Numbered from the stretch's first letter, positions 19,516-30,490 are shown. The stretch: DNA of 64,000 bases from Acanthosepion pharaonis (GCA_903632075.3 CAHIKZ030000807.1:1618501-1682500); one strand, 5' to 3'. Numbers and translations are program-made. The notes: generated by a model from the letters alone, not told the origin.

Positions 19516-20390
19516 TTTGTTCACTTCCAGGAGTCCTAGTTTCAGAACTTAGCTCTATGCATGCACTGATTCCTGGTGAACACCACTTCTTTTGTGGTCT
19601 TCATGTTTCTCTCATACATGATACTGCTGTCTTGGACACATGGTCATTTTTTGGAAAAATCCACATTCAACAGGTTGGCAAATACAGTACTTTAAATCTT
19701 TTTATTACTTTTTCTTTTGTCTATGTTTATATTTAGCAGATATGAATCCATGAGGGACATTCTGGAACTAACAGCTCTCATTTATATCCTTGGAAACTAC
19801 AACATATACAGAGAAAGAAATAGCACTATAGAAAAAAGCAAGTTTTCAGCTACAAAACACCATATTTTTCAAATTGTTTATAGCCATAATAATATCAAGA
19901 AAATGCTGGATGTTTTGTCCATATTTGATCAACCTGAGAATGGCTTTATTATACTCCTCATTTTTGCCACTCCTGAAATGTATTATCTGATCTAACTGTG
20001 TTCACATCCACTGTTTGATCTCTGTAAATATTTAGTAATGGATATCAGTGGGAGTAAGTTTTTTTCTATATGAAAAAATAAAATAACATGCAGCTATTTC
20101 CTTTGCACTATCATATCAGACATCATTTTGCCAGACTGCTGTTCAGCTGATATCTGCAATAAGAAAAAAAGACAATATGTGTTATTGGTGTCAGTTCAAC
20201 CTCTGCTATCATACCATTAACATTTGTCTCCAATGTTGTAGTCCAACATAATAAAATAAGTAACAATATTTCCAGAGCTGCTCTTGTATTAAGAAACATG
20301 AAAATATGACAATAGTTACAAGGAAGTATGAGATTAAATATTTAATGTGAACTGACCCATTTTGGGGATGATAGGCATTAATGTGTTATA
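19516..20390. other. Unassigned sequence
   Basis: Contains a 92-codon open frame at 19717-19995, preceded by a pyrimidine-rich run and TTTAG, with no motif I recognise. No repeat family match. It could be low-copy host DNA. Confidence 0.4.
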
Positions 20391-20394
20391 GGTA

Positions 20395-21242
20395 AAAGCC
20401 TATAATTAATACTGGATTATATAAAACTATAATTAATATCAACGTTTTTTTAGAAATTATTTATTCAGGTGGTGGGCATAAGTAGGTTATAGACAGAAAC
20501 CTATAATTAGTTGCTGGTTATTATAATCTAATAATCAATAATGGATTTTTATAAAACTACAGTTAAAATAGGATTTTTATTTTAATTTTTATAATTAATA
20601 CCAGATTATTGTAATCCAATAATCAATTATGGATTTTTATAAACCTATAATTAATAGTGGATTTTTATTTTAATTTTCATAATTAATAGCAGATTATTAT
20701 AATCCAATAATCAATAACAGATTGTTATATACCTAATTAGTACTGATTAGTACTAATTAGTATTGGTTTTATATTTCATTTTTTATAATTAATAACAGAT
20801 TATTATAATCCAATAATCAATGATGGATTTTTATAAATCTACAATTAATACTTTTTTTAGTTCAATTTTTATAATTAATAACAGATTATTATAATCCAAT
20901 AATTAATGATGGATTTTTATAAATCTACAATTAATACAATTTTTTTAATTCAATTTTTATAATTAAAAACAGATTATTATAATCCAATAATCAATGATGT
21001 ATTTTTATAAATCTACAATTAATACTTTTTTTTTAGTTCAATTTTTATAATTAATAACAGATTATTATAATCCAATAATCAATGATGGATTTTTATAAAT
21101 CTACAATTCATACTTTTTTTTTAGTTCAATTTTTATAATTAATACAAGATTATTATAATCCAATAATCTATAATGGATTTTTATAAACCTAGAATTAATA
21201 CTGGATTCTTATTTCAATTTTTATAATTAATACCGGATTTCA
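20395..21242. repeat. 88-bp tandem array
   Basis: The block AGATTATTATAATCCAATAA occurs at 20603, 20691, 20797, 20883, 20971, 21059 and 21147, with a related block at 21235. The spacing is 88 bp except for one 106-bp unit and one 86-bp unit. Each unit holds the small inverted motif GATTATT-N7-AATAATC. The left flank (GCATTAATGTGTTA) is also seen beside a lone related unit at 29.05 kb. Confidence 0.85.
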
Positions 21243-21950
21243 TGGTGGCCATTAATGGGTTAATAAGGAATGTATTCAACTTTCCAGACATTTTCTAAGG
21301 CTGTCAGCAAAGTAGAAGTGAATGTTAGGAATACAAGCAATATATGTGTATATGCTTCTATCACCACACACACATAGACACACATTATATATATATATAT
21401 ATATATAATGTGTGTGCATCTTTTATATATGTATGTGATATGTGTATGTATGTATAGAGAATGGGATTTACTTTTTAGAGAACAGATTTAATTCCTGTGG
21501 ATAAATGAATTCACTGTCAATGCCTGAGTTGATAAGAAAATTTGATTTCCTTGTGAGCAAAAGAAGTCAGAAAAATCTGGTTTTGTGAAGCCTCTGAAAT
21601 TCACATTTTCACATTTGATCAAATTAGTGTCATTTAGGCATCCTCAGTTCATCCAAGCGATAAATAAAATTAAGGCTTAGTTTAGAAAATACACAAATAC
21701 AAAGTGGATTAATACTTCAGTTTGCTGGCATTATGTTTGCTTTCCGAAAATGAGATCTTGTTAGAGGATCATGAAAACACATGAGTGCTTTAATCTTTTT
21801 TATTCATTCTTGTTTGAAACAGTAACTGAAAGCTAATTAATTTTGTTGACTTATTTTTATGAATGAGTATTTATATTATGAGTTTACTCAACAACATCTA
21901 AGTTTCTTCTTTATTATTTTTGTTATTTTAAAAGTGCATCATGAGGGATG
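21243..21950. other. Unassigned, with short (TA)n at 21386-21410
   Basis: Mixed microsatellite scraps and AT-rich sequence. No coding signature. Confidence 0.4.
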
Positions 21951-21954
21951 GTGT

Positions 21955-22290
21955 CTGTGTGAATTTCTTGTATGAAAAGTTATTATTTACATGTGGATGA
22001 TTGTCCTCATCTTCATTGCTATTATCACCTGACCACCTTCTGTCTGAATTTCTGCTATGAAAAGTTATTATTTACTTGTGGACTATTGTCCTGATCTTTG
22101 TTTTATTATCACCTGACCACCTTCTGTCTGAATTTCTGCTATGAAAAGTTATTATTTACATGTGGATTATTGTCCTGATCTTTGTTTTATTATCACCTGA
22201 TCAAATTCTGTTTGAATTTCTGATATGAAAAGTTATTTTTTTACATTATTTACATATGGACTATTGTCCTCATTTTTTTTTTTGTTATTA
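21955..22290 (-). repeat. 84-bp tandem array built on a SINE-2 tail
   Basis: GAATTTCTGCTATGAAAAGT begins units at 21961, 22046, 22130 and 22214 (85, 84, 84 bp). Each contains TGGACTATTGTCCTGATCTT, the reverse complement of the SINE-2 3' end. The last unit carries the longer form ACATTATTTACATATGGACT. Confidence 0.85.
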
Positions 22291-22291
22291 A

Positions 22292-22442
22292 GAGACACTG
22301 ATGAGTTTTTTGTTTTCCTCAGAATTATATCCAACAATTCCTGTTGCTATTTTTGTAGTTCTAGCAAGTGTTGATTTTGTTGTGGTTGCTGTTTCTGTTG
22401 TTGTTGTTGAAATTCAACTATCAAAGTCAAAATTTGCTCCAT
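22292..22442 (-). pseudogene. Glutamine-rich coiled-coil-like frame, possible gag-type relic
   Basis: From an ATG at 22442 the minus strand reads MEQILTLIVEF, a run of about ten mostly Q residues, NQHLLELQK, a stop, QQELLDIILRKTKN. Heptad-like leucines with poly-Q recall N-termini of Gag-like proteins, but simple-repeat bias could mimic this. It is joined at its C-terminal end to the SINE-2-tail array. Identity uncertain. Confidence 0.3.
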
Positions 22443-23235
22443 ATTCACAAGAATATGGTATTTTTCCTACACCCAAAAGAAAAAAGAAATTTTAAACCAA
22501 CATGGTTAAAATTCTTGCTGTCAGCTGTATCTTTGTTCCCAAAGCAACAAGTATTTTTTTTCTGTATGTGTTCACTTGGTATGAGTTTTCTAAAATCCTT
22601 GTAACTCCAATTACAATTCATATGAGTTCCTGAGTCCTTGTTACTGTTATAACATGAAACAGTTCCAAATCCTTGTCAGAATGGTTATAAATTGCCTGAC
22701 TTTCAAATTTCTCATCGCCACTGTTATAACGTGTCTCATAGCACTTATGGTATAAGAAATGCTTTGGCAACCTGCTGTGACACCTGTATTACTTTGTCTG
22801 AAGACTGACTCCATATGGCTTCTTTCTTCTTGCCTCTCACCTAGAGCTCTTTATAGTTATGGACTAGTTCATATAGTCATTTTGGGTGTACTATTTACGC
22901 CACAACAGACTCTGAGCATTGCATCCAGTTCAAAAAACAAGTCCCCCAAAATAAAAACACAATTTAAACAGCCAATTATAAATGTTGCCACTAAAGCAGA
23001 AGCATGGCAAAAAAATATTTAGGCATGTATCCACCCTGACTGCTAAAACGAACCTGCTCATGACACAAGTCAATAGGCAGGCAGGTAGTAATAGAGTTCA
23101 CCAGTGGGCTGCAGTCATCTGACCTGACACAAGCTTCAATTTCAGGCCCTATCGACACAGGTTGCTTCCCTCCTTGATTCTTTATACCAGCAATATAGAG
23201 GATTTTATTTTAACATATCTTGTTTCCTTTTCTTT
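22443..23235. other. Unassigned sequence
   Basis: No repeat family confidently matched. GC-richer parts at 22750-22930 and 23030-23160 may be old repeats. Open frames of 60-90 codons show no motif. Confidence 0.4.
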
Positions 23236-23239
23236 CTAC

Positions 23240-23465
23240 CTCACTGGCAGTTTCTGTTTGTTTCTTTTGAAACCATACCCAGTATATAACATTCTCAGTT
23301 GTGGAATTCTCTTCAAACTTCTTACTTTCCTGTCAACTAGGATCTTCAAAAATTTAAATGTAACATCAATCACCAAATTCTGTCATTTTGAAACCTATTC
23401 TTCCATTGTCCTTTCTCCTCATTAATGTTTTCTTATTTTCTCACTCTCAGTAACCTCTTTTTTTT
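23240..23465 (+). mobile_element. LINE-B 3' end
   Basis: Frame reads LSCGILFKLLTF, then IFKNLNVTSIT, corresponding to the WNSL...FNLQKFKCN region of other copies, followed by CCTTTCTCCTCATTAATG and CACTCTCAGTAACC of the LINE-B 3' UTR. It runs tail-to-tail against the next, minus-strand copy. Confidence 0.65.
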
Positions 23466-23474
23466 TATTTTTAT

Positions 23475-24182
23475 AATCAGTATCATCCTATGCAAGACAG
23501 TAAAGCCACCAAGACATAAGCTATTACTGTGTGCGGAAGAATTAAGAACAGAAACATTACTAATGAGTAGGAGGACAGTAGATAGTGATTGACATTGCAT
23601 TTAAATTTTTGAAGATTAAAGTTGGATGGAAACAATGTAGCCAAAAAGGAGTTCCATAAGCAAGAAGTGCAATAAAAGAAAATATTAGCATGAAATTTAC
23701 AGTTACATCCATCCAGCTCAGTTGTAAAATGATGAACTCTCAATGCCAGTCTAGTACTGCACTTAAGTTATAAAAGTCTAAGTACCATTATGAAGAGCTC
23801 ATCTGAACAATTATTATGAAAGTATTTATAGAAAAGACAGGGAAGCAACCTTACAACAGTGGAAAAGAGGTAAAAGCCGAGCTACCAGATCAGGACCAAT
23901 AATATTGCTGATTCTTCTTGGAATTTTTTCAAGGAGCACAAGGTAAACAGCAGGGTTATCAGACCATATGTGGCAGCAATATTCTAAGCATGGATGAATG
24001 GTAGACTTATAGATATGGAAGTTAAACTCTGGAGAGAAAAATTGTCTTACACAGTAAACCAACTTTCTTAGCAGCTGACTTTGCACTGGATTCAATAAAG
24101 TTTTCCCACTGCATGTCAGCTGAGAACGTTAGCCCAAGGAGACACGACAAGTCACTTTCCTGGAGGTTAGCATCAGCCATTT
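23475..24182 (-). mobile_element. LINE-B 3' fragment
   Basis: Minus-strand frames give MNPVQSQLLRKLVYCVRQFF, SPEFNFHIYKSTIHPCLEYC, CHIWSDNPAVYLVLLEKIPR, RISNIIGPDLVARLLPLFHC. Separately come MRVHHFTTELDGCNCKFHAN, FYCTSCLWNS and NLQKFKCNVNHYLLSSY. It is among the best preserved LINE-B stretches here and still has frameshifts. Confidence 0.8.
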
Positions 24183-24185
24183 TAT

Positions 24186-24232
24186 CTTAGTGGCTTTATT
24201 GCCTTATGTGGGATGAAATGATTAAAAAGAGA
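24186..24232 (+). mobile_element. Isolated LINE-B 3' tail
   Basis: CTTAGTGGCTTTATTGCCTT followed by GATGAAATGATTAAAAAG is the terminal 45 bases of LINE-B without any coding part. Confidence 0.6.
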
Positions 24233-24234
24233 AA

Positions 24235-25135
24235 ATCTAGGGAATGTAGCTTGAAAGCAGTTAATTTTTTTATGAAATACTAAATTGATGAAGATCTGGT
24301 CAAGCAATAATGGACAAGGATATATAATAGATTTATTCTTGCTTCTAAAGTTTCCAGTTAGAAGGATCTGACTAAAAGACATGGCTTACACTTTGATTCA
24401 ATGTTATCAAAATTTAATTGTGCTTCTGAGAAATCATTATCATTTTTTGTGGGGGTTCCTTTTTTAAAGCCCAATTATACAAAAAACACCCCATGAAGGT
24501 GAGAAATATTATTTTATATAATTGAAATTGATTGTATAAATAAATATTGGCATTTTGACAGGAATGAACCTCTCCAAAAATTTATCATTTTTTTTTTTCA
24601 AATTGCTATTGATTAAGATTTCCAGAACATGAATAAAATTTAAATTTTAAGAGGGGAGTTCAGTTTATGTTGGTTCCAGCCAAGTTGGAACGGTTGCAAA
24701 ATACTTTTCCCTCCCCAATTTATAGGCAGAAGCACAGAAATTCTTCGTATCCAATAAAATAGGCCAGTTTCATCTGACTCACTCTTTGTCTGTCTTGTCT
24801 TGAAGTCAGAATGCTGTGTTCGTTTATCCAAATTTGCAATAGTGCATCAACCCCAATTCTTAGTTTGTGAACTTTTTGCCTTATTACTATTAATTTGCCT
24901 TGCATATATTGTTTAGTTGCTTTTACACTATTTTCATTCTGTTCTGTTCTTTTCTTGTTATTGCTTATTGCAAACTTTGTTTGTTGGGCAGTTCTACCAT
25001 TTGTTTACATTTAACTATTGCTACTCACTCTACAGTTTACTACTCCAATTCATTGTAAATTGATAATCCTGAACAAGCCATAAATAAATAAAGATAAATA
25101 AGGAAACTAATAATTGTTATTTTAGCTATTGTAGG
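24235..25135. other. Unassigned sequence
   Basis: About 900 bases. A minus-strand pair of overlapping frames at 24640-24905 is protein-like in composition but matches nothing I know. No repeat assignment. Confidence 0.4.
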
Positions 25136-25139
25136 AATA

Positions 25140-25182
25140 GTAGTAATAGTAGTAGTAGTAGTAGTAATAATAATAATAATTT
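25140..25182. repeat. (TAG)n/(TAA)n microsatellite
   Basis: Trinucleotide run GTAGTAGTAGTAGTA followed by AATAATAAT. Confidence 0.9.
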
Positions 25183-25199
25183 TAAAAAAATGGAAAAGA

Positions 25200-25490
25200 T
25201 AAGAATATGTTTTTAAAGGATGCTGAGAATACCATGAGCAAATGACAAAGTTTTAGAGAAAATGAAAACAAAAAGGACATATGCTTAACATCAGAAAGAG
25301 AGAAAGAGACACGCTCTTCTAGGGCACACAATGAGAAAAGAGGGTTTAAAAAATTTGACACTCACAGGATATATTGAAAGCAAGATGGACAGAGGAAAAC
25401 AGAGCATAACCTAACAAGCTTCTGTAAATGATTGGTGGAACAGGGTTTAGGAGAGACAGTAACAAGACAAATTTTTTATAAACATAGTTA
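25200..25490 (+). mobile_element. LINE-A 3' fragment
   Basis: Follows the LINE-A order from AAGGATGCTGAGAATACCAT through GTTTTAGAGAAAATGAAAAC, AGAAAGAG and GGGTTTA to TGATTGGTGGAACAGGGTTT. It lacks the RT and ends before the usual tail, where a (TAG)n array begins. Confidence 0.7.
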
Positions 25491-25504
25491 TGATAATAAT
25501 AATA

Positions 25505-25505
25505 C

Positions 25506-25540
<35 letters not shown>

Positions 25541-25545
25541 ATAAT
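25505..25545. repeat. (TAG)n microsatellite
   Basis: About 36 bases of TAG units between the LINE-A fragment and the endonuclease-type LINE. Confidence 0.95.
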
Positions 25546-25547
25546 CA

Positions 25548-26720
25548 GCCATAAACACATTGGCTGTTCCTGTGGTGCAATACAGCTTTAATGTCGTTAA
25601 CTGGACCATAGCTGAAATTAAGTGAATGGACACCAAAACAAGAAAGCTTCTCAGTTGCTACCGCATGCATCATCCCAAAGCTGATGTTGATCGTCTGTAT
25701 GTGCCCAGATCCGAAGGAGACAGAGGATTAGTTCAACGAGAACTGTCCTACAAAACTGCAACAATTGGCCTCCAAAGATACTTGGAAACTACAGAAGACT
25801 GGATGATGGTATGCGTCAAGGAACATGAAAGTAGTAAGCATCTTTACTCCACAATAAAAGAAGCCAACAAATTCAAAATGGAATTTCATCAAATGTGCAC
25901 AGAAATGCAAGTACAGCACAATACACCAGCTGAAACTGAAAAATACTTAAAAAGATACAGAAGCGATGGCAAGATAAACTGCTTCATGGCCAATACTCTG
26001 CCTGTACCAAACAAGCTGACGTAGACAAAACCCGTACCCATCAGTGGCTACATAGTGCAGGGTTGAAAGCTGAAACTGAAGGTTTTATCCTTGCTGCACA
26101 GGACCAATGCTTGTTAACTAGGAATTATCAAGCACATATACTAAAATATTGTGTCAGCCCAAAATGCAGATTCTGTGATAAATATCCAGAAACGATTGAT
26201 CATTATGTATCAGGTTGCACGATATTGGCACCCACTGAATATAAAACCCGGCATGACAGAGTGGGCCAATATCTGCATTGGAAAATTTGCAACTTCTACG
26301 GGAAGGAAACTGAAAGAAACTGGTATGAACACCACCCACACCCAGTTACGGAGATAGGACCTGTTACAATTTTATGGGACTATACAATACACACTGACAA
26401 AACAATCAAAGCCAACTGCCCAGACATTGTTATTAAAGACCACAAACAAAAAAAGTGCCTCCTTATTGATATGGCAGTCCCTGCAGACTGCAATGTATCT
26501 TTGAAGATATTCAAAAAGCAAGGACCTTGAAATAGAAATCTCAAAAATGTGGCATATGGGAACATCAACAATCCCTGTTGTAGTTGGAGCCCTAGGATTG
26601 GTTGGAAAAGATTCCAGTGGACTAATTGAAGGGATTCCTGGAAGTCCATGCCTCAAAGAGATACAAAAAATTGTTCTGACAAGTACAGGCCACACGTTAT
26701 GAAAGGCTTTATCTATGTAA
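25548..26720 (+). mobile_element. Non-LTR retrotransposon with restriction-like endonuclease, C-terminal part
   Basis: Coding starts in mid-protein (AINTLAVPVVQYSFNVVNWT), meets TGA at 25623, then RKLLSCYRMHHPKADVDRLY. A frameshift lies near 25960. The second part has QWLHSAGLKAETEGFILAAQ, a CCHC finger (CRFCDKYPETIDHYVSGC), RHDRVGQYLHWKIC and PDIVI...CLLID. The CCHC + RHD + PD(X14)D set is the hallmark of the restriction-like endonuclease of R2/R4/NeSL-type elements, which nicks target DNA to prime reverse transcription. A further frameshift near 26515 and TGA at 26700 precede the final stop at 26718. The RT domain is lost by 5' truncation. Dead copy. Confidence 0.85.
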
Positions 26721-26819
26721 TTTTTTTTTTTTGTCAGTGGAAAATGTCATGATGCCATTTCTAACCTTAGGTCCCTGGGTGGGACCTGGAAAGAAATGTG
26801 TAAATGCCAGAAATCAAAG

Positions 26820-26850
26820 AAAATAAAAACAATAATAATAATAGTAGCAA
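26820..26850. repeat. (AATAAT)n tail of the endonuclease-type LINE
   Basis: A short AAT/TAG run directly after the 3' UTR block GTGGGACCTGGAAAGAAATG. The second copy ends the same way at 27.28 kb, so this looks like the element's 3' tail. Confidence 0.6.
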
Positions 26851-26865
26851 ATAAAACTAATCATA

Positions 26866-27280
26866 ACCAAAGATCACAAGAACAGAATGTGTTTTTTATT
26901 GACATGGCAGTCACTGCAGATTATCTGTATTTTAGAAAATCTTCAAAAACTATCAAAATACAAGGATCTTGAAGTGGAAATCTCCAAAATGTAGCACATG
27001 AGGACATCAATAATTCCAGTTGTAGTTGGAGCCCTCAGATTGATTGTAAAAGTTTCTGATAGACTTGTGCCTTAAAGAAATACAAAAAATTGTACTAACA
27101 ATTACAGCTTACACATTGCAAAGAGCTTTATTTATGTAAAATGTGTGTGATCTTTTGGGGGGTAGGGTTGTGTTTTTTTACAAAAATGATCAGTGGAAAA
27201 TGTCATGAAGCCATTTCTGACCTTAGGTCTCTGGTTGGGACCCAGAAGGAAATGTGTATACAACATAAATTCAAGGAAGT
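26866..27280 (+). mobile_element. Second 3' end of the endonuclease-type LINE
   Basis: Begins at the KDHK-like codons just before the final D motif and repeats the rest of 26440-26820: CAAGGATCTTGAAGTGGAAA, CAGTTGTAGTTGGAGCCCT, ACAAAAAATTGTACTAACAA, CAGTGGAAAATGTCATGA and TTAGGTCTCTGGTTGGGACC. It is more worn than copy 1. Confidence 0.8.
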
Positions 27281-27282
27281 AA

Positions 27283-27488
27283 TAAAAATAGTAATACTAA
27301 TAATAATAGTAGTAGTAATAATAAAAATAGTAGTGGTAAAAATAATAATAGTAGTAGTAGTAATAATAAATATAGTAGTAATAATAGTAGTGGCAATAAT
27401 AATAATAGTTATAGTAGTAATAATACTAGTAGTAGTCATAATAATAGTAGTAGTAATGATATTAACAGTTGCATTAGTAGTAATAAAT
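27283..27488. repeat. Long (TAG/TAA)n array
   Basis: About 200 bases of mixed TAG, TAA and related triplets after the second endonuclease-LINE 3' end. Open frames through it (isoleucine-valine or threonine-rich) are artefacts. Confidence 0.95.
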
Positions 27489-27489
27489 A

Positions 27490-28735
27490 GAAAAATGTAA
27501 AAACATGCTTTAAATTCACATTTCACAACTGATTTGAAATTATTTGAAATTTTTTATGTCATCATTACTTTGACACAGATATAAGGTAATATATTTAAAT
27601 ACTTTAAATAATATAAATATTAACTTTATATATTAATTTGAAATTATTTAAAAATTTTAAGTAAGAATATGTTTTATCACATGTTATGAAAATATTGTTT
27701 TTTTTGCTGGGCTTGCATAGGGGGACCAATTTACAATGAATTTACTTAGCAAAATGAACCACCTTCTTAAAATTTAAAATCTAGAAAATTAAAAAGATGA
27801 AAAATTTGTGATCCAGAATGTTTATTCGATATTAATATGAAAAAGAACATTTTGCAAAAAAATTATTATCTCTTGGAGTGTTATGTTTCTGTAGAAATGT
27901 CTAAATGTTTACAATGAAAATAGTAGATTATTTAATGACCAAGAACTAATCAATGCAAGTTGCCATTGTCTAAAACAAAGAATGTGTGCGTGTGAAAGAA
28001 TAAGAGAAAGTTCTTTCTAAAAGATGTTTTGATAGATATCAATGGGGTTTTGAATAGGATCAATATGTTGCTCATAATCTTTTACAATATTGGACGATAA
28101 AGAAAACCAAAGTCAGGAAGAAAAATACAAGATTTAAACCTTAAAATCATAATAGGATTAATAATTTTGAACTGAAAGTTTTTATGCTAAGTTCCTTCTG
28201 AATAATTCACATTGTGGATTTCTAATCTATATTTGTGTTTAAAATATTTTTGCTTGTTAGTATCACGGTTTACTAAAAACAAAATGATTTTCTATTTATG
28301 GTCAGTAAAATTGGTGTTCTCCATTTTGAAATCAAATAAAATTAGTATTAAAATTTTGAAAGTAATTGAAATTACTATTAAAGCATTTTTGCTTACAACA
28401 TATTTCAGGGTGTTAATATCCCTTTATCTTTCATCAATACATTTACAGGTTTAAGCATGCACTAAGGCCCTAGATTAAACAAAAGGTTTAAAATGTGAGA
28501 ATGTATTTTGAAAACAAAAAGATGATGATACCACTGCATAATGACAATGTATTCATTTATTCATGTTTATTTTCTGCTGCTATTTTATGTATACACTCAG
28601 TTTTCTTTCATTCTTTTATTTTTTATGTGCATGCTCCAATCTTTTTCTTTCATAAAAATACAAAGAAAGATATAGCTTGGTAGCTATCAGAGCATTTAAA
28701 GTTTTAGGGTCAGTTCAATGCAAACTATCCCCATT
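27490..28735. other. Unassigned AT-rich sequence
   Basis: The longest stretch (about 1.25 kb) with no recognised repeat family or coding motif. Two 62-80-codon frames look random. It could be low-copy intronic DNA. Confidence 0.45.
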
Positions 28736-28849
28736 CCCTTGGTGAAATATCAGTAAAAAAAATAGCAGCTACAAATGATACATAGTCGTGGAGAGCCATG
28801 ATTGCTCATGTCATTGAGAGACATGAGACAAAGGAGATGAATCAATATT

Positions 28850-29038
28850 ATGACAATCTGATTGTACAGCAAAAACAGTATACCATAGTGAGATTTAAAA
28901 ACAACAGATCATAGTAAGATTCATGTTTGGGCAATACTGTCAAAATGCCCTAATTTAAAGAATAAAGCAATTTCCAATCCAGTCTACAAGTTAATAATGT
29001 TGGGTCAGTATTTGCACTGAAATTGTGATGAACCATGG
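28850..29038 (+). repeat. Dispersed repeat L, copy 1
   Basis: ACAGTATACCATAGTGAGAT, ATCATAGTAAGATT, TAATTTAAAGAATAA and CAAGTTAATAATGTTGG recur in order at 30314-30490. About 180 bp, non-coding, unknown type. Confidence 0.65.
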
Positions 29039-29052
29039 TGCATAGAAGAAAG

Positions 29053-29135
29053 CATTAATGAGTTAATGTAGAAACCTGTGATTAATACCAGATTATTATA
29101 ATCCAGTAATCAATAGCAGATTTTTATAAATGTAG
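29053..29135. repeat. Lone unit related to the 88-bp array
   Basis: GCATTAATGAGTTAATGTAG, then ATTAATACCAGATTATTATA and CCAGTAATCAATAGCAG match the unit and flank of the 20.4-21.2-kb array, here as one copy. Confidence 0.7.
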
Positions 29136-29240
29136 TCATGATAGTAGTATTAGTAATGATAATAGTAGCCGTAGTAAAAATAGTAGTAGTATTAGTAATT
29201 ATAATGGTAGTAGTAATAATAATAACAGTAGTAGTCTGGT
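29136..29240. repeat. (TAG/TAA)n array
   Basis: Imperfect TAG/TAA triplets, about 100 bases. Confidence 0.9.
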
Positions 29241-29247
29241 TTGGTTT

Positions 29248-29640
29248 GAATATTAACCTCAATGGGTTATTTAATGCCAACAATTTTTTTTGTTGCTGGT
29301 AACATTTTTTTTTCAAAAAAAAATATATTTCTGGTAATATTTTTTTCTTCAAAAAACACTCTAGCTGGTAATATCATTTTTTTTTTCCAAAAATGTATTG
29401 CTGGTAATAATTTTTTTTACAAAGTATTTCTGGTATTAAAACCTATTTTTACACTTTCATAGTGTTTTGACCCCAGTTTGGGTGTTAACTATTTGCTCAT
29501 AGCTTGGAGTGTAACAGGTGCTACCACCCCAGGTCAAAATGGACCTGGGAACACCAGCAATTAAGAGGTGGTTCCACACTCCTCAAAACCTCCTGAGCAG
29601 AAGTCTTGCTGTTGGATGTAGTTTATCATCTTACCCAGGA
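29248..29640 (-). mobile_element. Family E element with internal tandem units
   Basis: Left edge is an inverted SINE-1a-like tail (AACCTCAATGGGTTATTTAA). Then come about five units of the form GCTGGTAATATTTTTTTT with A-rich spacers, then AACAGGTGCTACCACCCC and GGACCTGGGAACACCAGCAA. The opposite-strand copy is at 42.7-43.26 kb. Non-coding. Confidence 0.7.
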
Positions 29641-29664
29641 TGTGGATGTAGTTTATTGTCATAC

Positions 29665-30075
29665 CCAGGATGAACAGTAGTAGTAGTAATGATAATAAAA
29701 TACAGTTTGCTTGACAATATTAAACAATATTTTGACTGTCTTCTTCAAGTTATATTTAAACAATTTTAGCAAGTATAAAAATATATAAATCTACAAAATA
29801 TTATAAGTCTTTGTACAAACATTGCTTGACATATAATAAATCATATTAAGCACATTTTAGTTGTATGCCTTCATGCGGGCAATGTTTCATTCATTTTGAT
29901 GCATTCATTACCAGTACAGTCATTTTTTTCATTACAATACAAGCAATGTTTGTACAAAGACTTATAATTTTTTAGATATATATATTTTATATTTGAAAAA
30001 ATTGTTTAAATATAACTTGAAGACAGACATTCAATAATAGTAGTAGTAATAATAATAGTAGTAGTAGTTTTAATA
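29665..30075. mobile_element. Foldback element bracketed by TAG/TAA runs
   Basis: Arm 29736-29828 (CTGTCTTCTTCAAGTTATAT ... ACAAACATTGCTTG) is inverted at 29941-30027, with a loop of about 110 bp. TAG/TAA runs stand on both outer sides (29668-29697 and 30035-30070). No open frame; a MITE-like foldback. Confidence 0.8.
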
Positions 30076-30146
30076 CCAAAATTCTTACTTGCAACCAGTT
30101 ACCCAGCCTTTATGCCTTTCTCCAACAGCACAAACTCTGCTGACAT

Positions 30147-30296
30147 GGTCATGTACACTGTATGCCAGATGGAAGGATTCTGAATGTCCTTCTGTACAGG
30201 GAATTGGACACTGGAAAGAGGGCACAAGGGCGATGTCATCTTTGCTTCAAGGAAATCTGCAAAAGGGACATGAGGGTGATGGACATGGACATTGAG
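30147..30296 (+). mobile_element. LINE-K C-terminal fragment
   Basis: Fifty uninterrupted codons read GHVHCMPDGRILNVLLYREL, DTGKRAQGRCHLCFKEICKR, DMRVMDMDIE. This matches the well-known non-LTR C-terminal motif GHV-RM-D-RIPK-LLYGEL--GKR--GRP-LRFKD-CKRD. A third or fourth LINE lineage in the window. 5' truncated, flanked by repeat L. Confidence 0.75.
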
Positions 30297-30313
30297 AGGA
30301 CAATATGGACTTT

Positions 30314-30490
30314 CTAACAATCTGATTATACAGTAAAAACAGTATACCATAGTGATATTTAAAAATAGCACATCATAGTAAGATTTCTGTTTGGTCAAAA
30401 TGCTCTAATTTAAAGAATAATTTCCAATCTAGTCTTCAAGTTAATAATGTTGGTCAGCATTTGCATTCCCTGATAATCATGATGCAATTT
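30314..30490 (+). repeat. Dispersed repeat L, copy 2
   Basis: Same ordered blocks as 28850-29038 with small deletions. It follows the LINE-K fragment directly. Confidence 0.65.

Noticed and set aside
19717..19995. 92-codon plus-strand frame preceded by TTTAG as an exon
   Set aside because: No recognisable family; AT-biased residues; could equally be chance.
22301..22495. Plus-strand valine-rich membrane-like frame preceded by a pyrimidine tract and CAG
   Set aside because: It is the antisense of the glutamine-rich frame; the hydrophobicity comes from GTTGTTGTT on the opposite strand of CAACAACAA.
24640..24905. Overlapping minus-strand frames as a host gene exon
   Set aside because: Protein-like composition, but two frames overlap equally well, no splice sites or known motif.
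27141..27526. 119- and 107-codon frames rich in I/V or T/I
   Set aside because: They run through the TAG/TAA array after the endonuclease-type LINE and appear on both strands.
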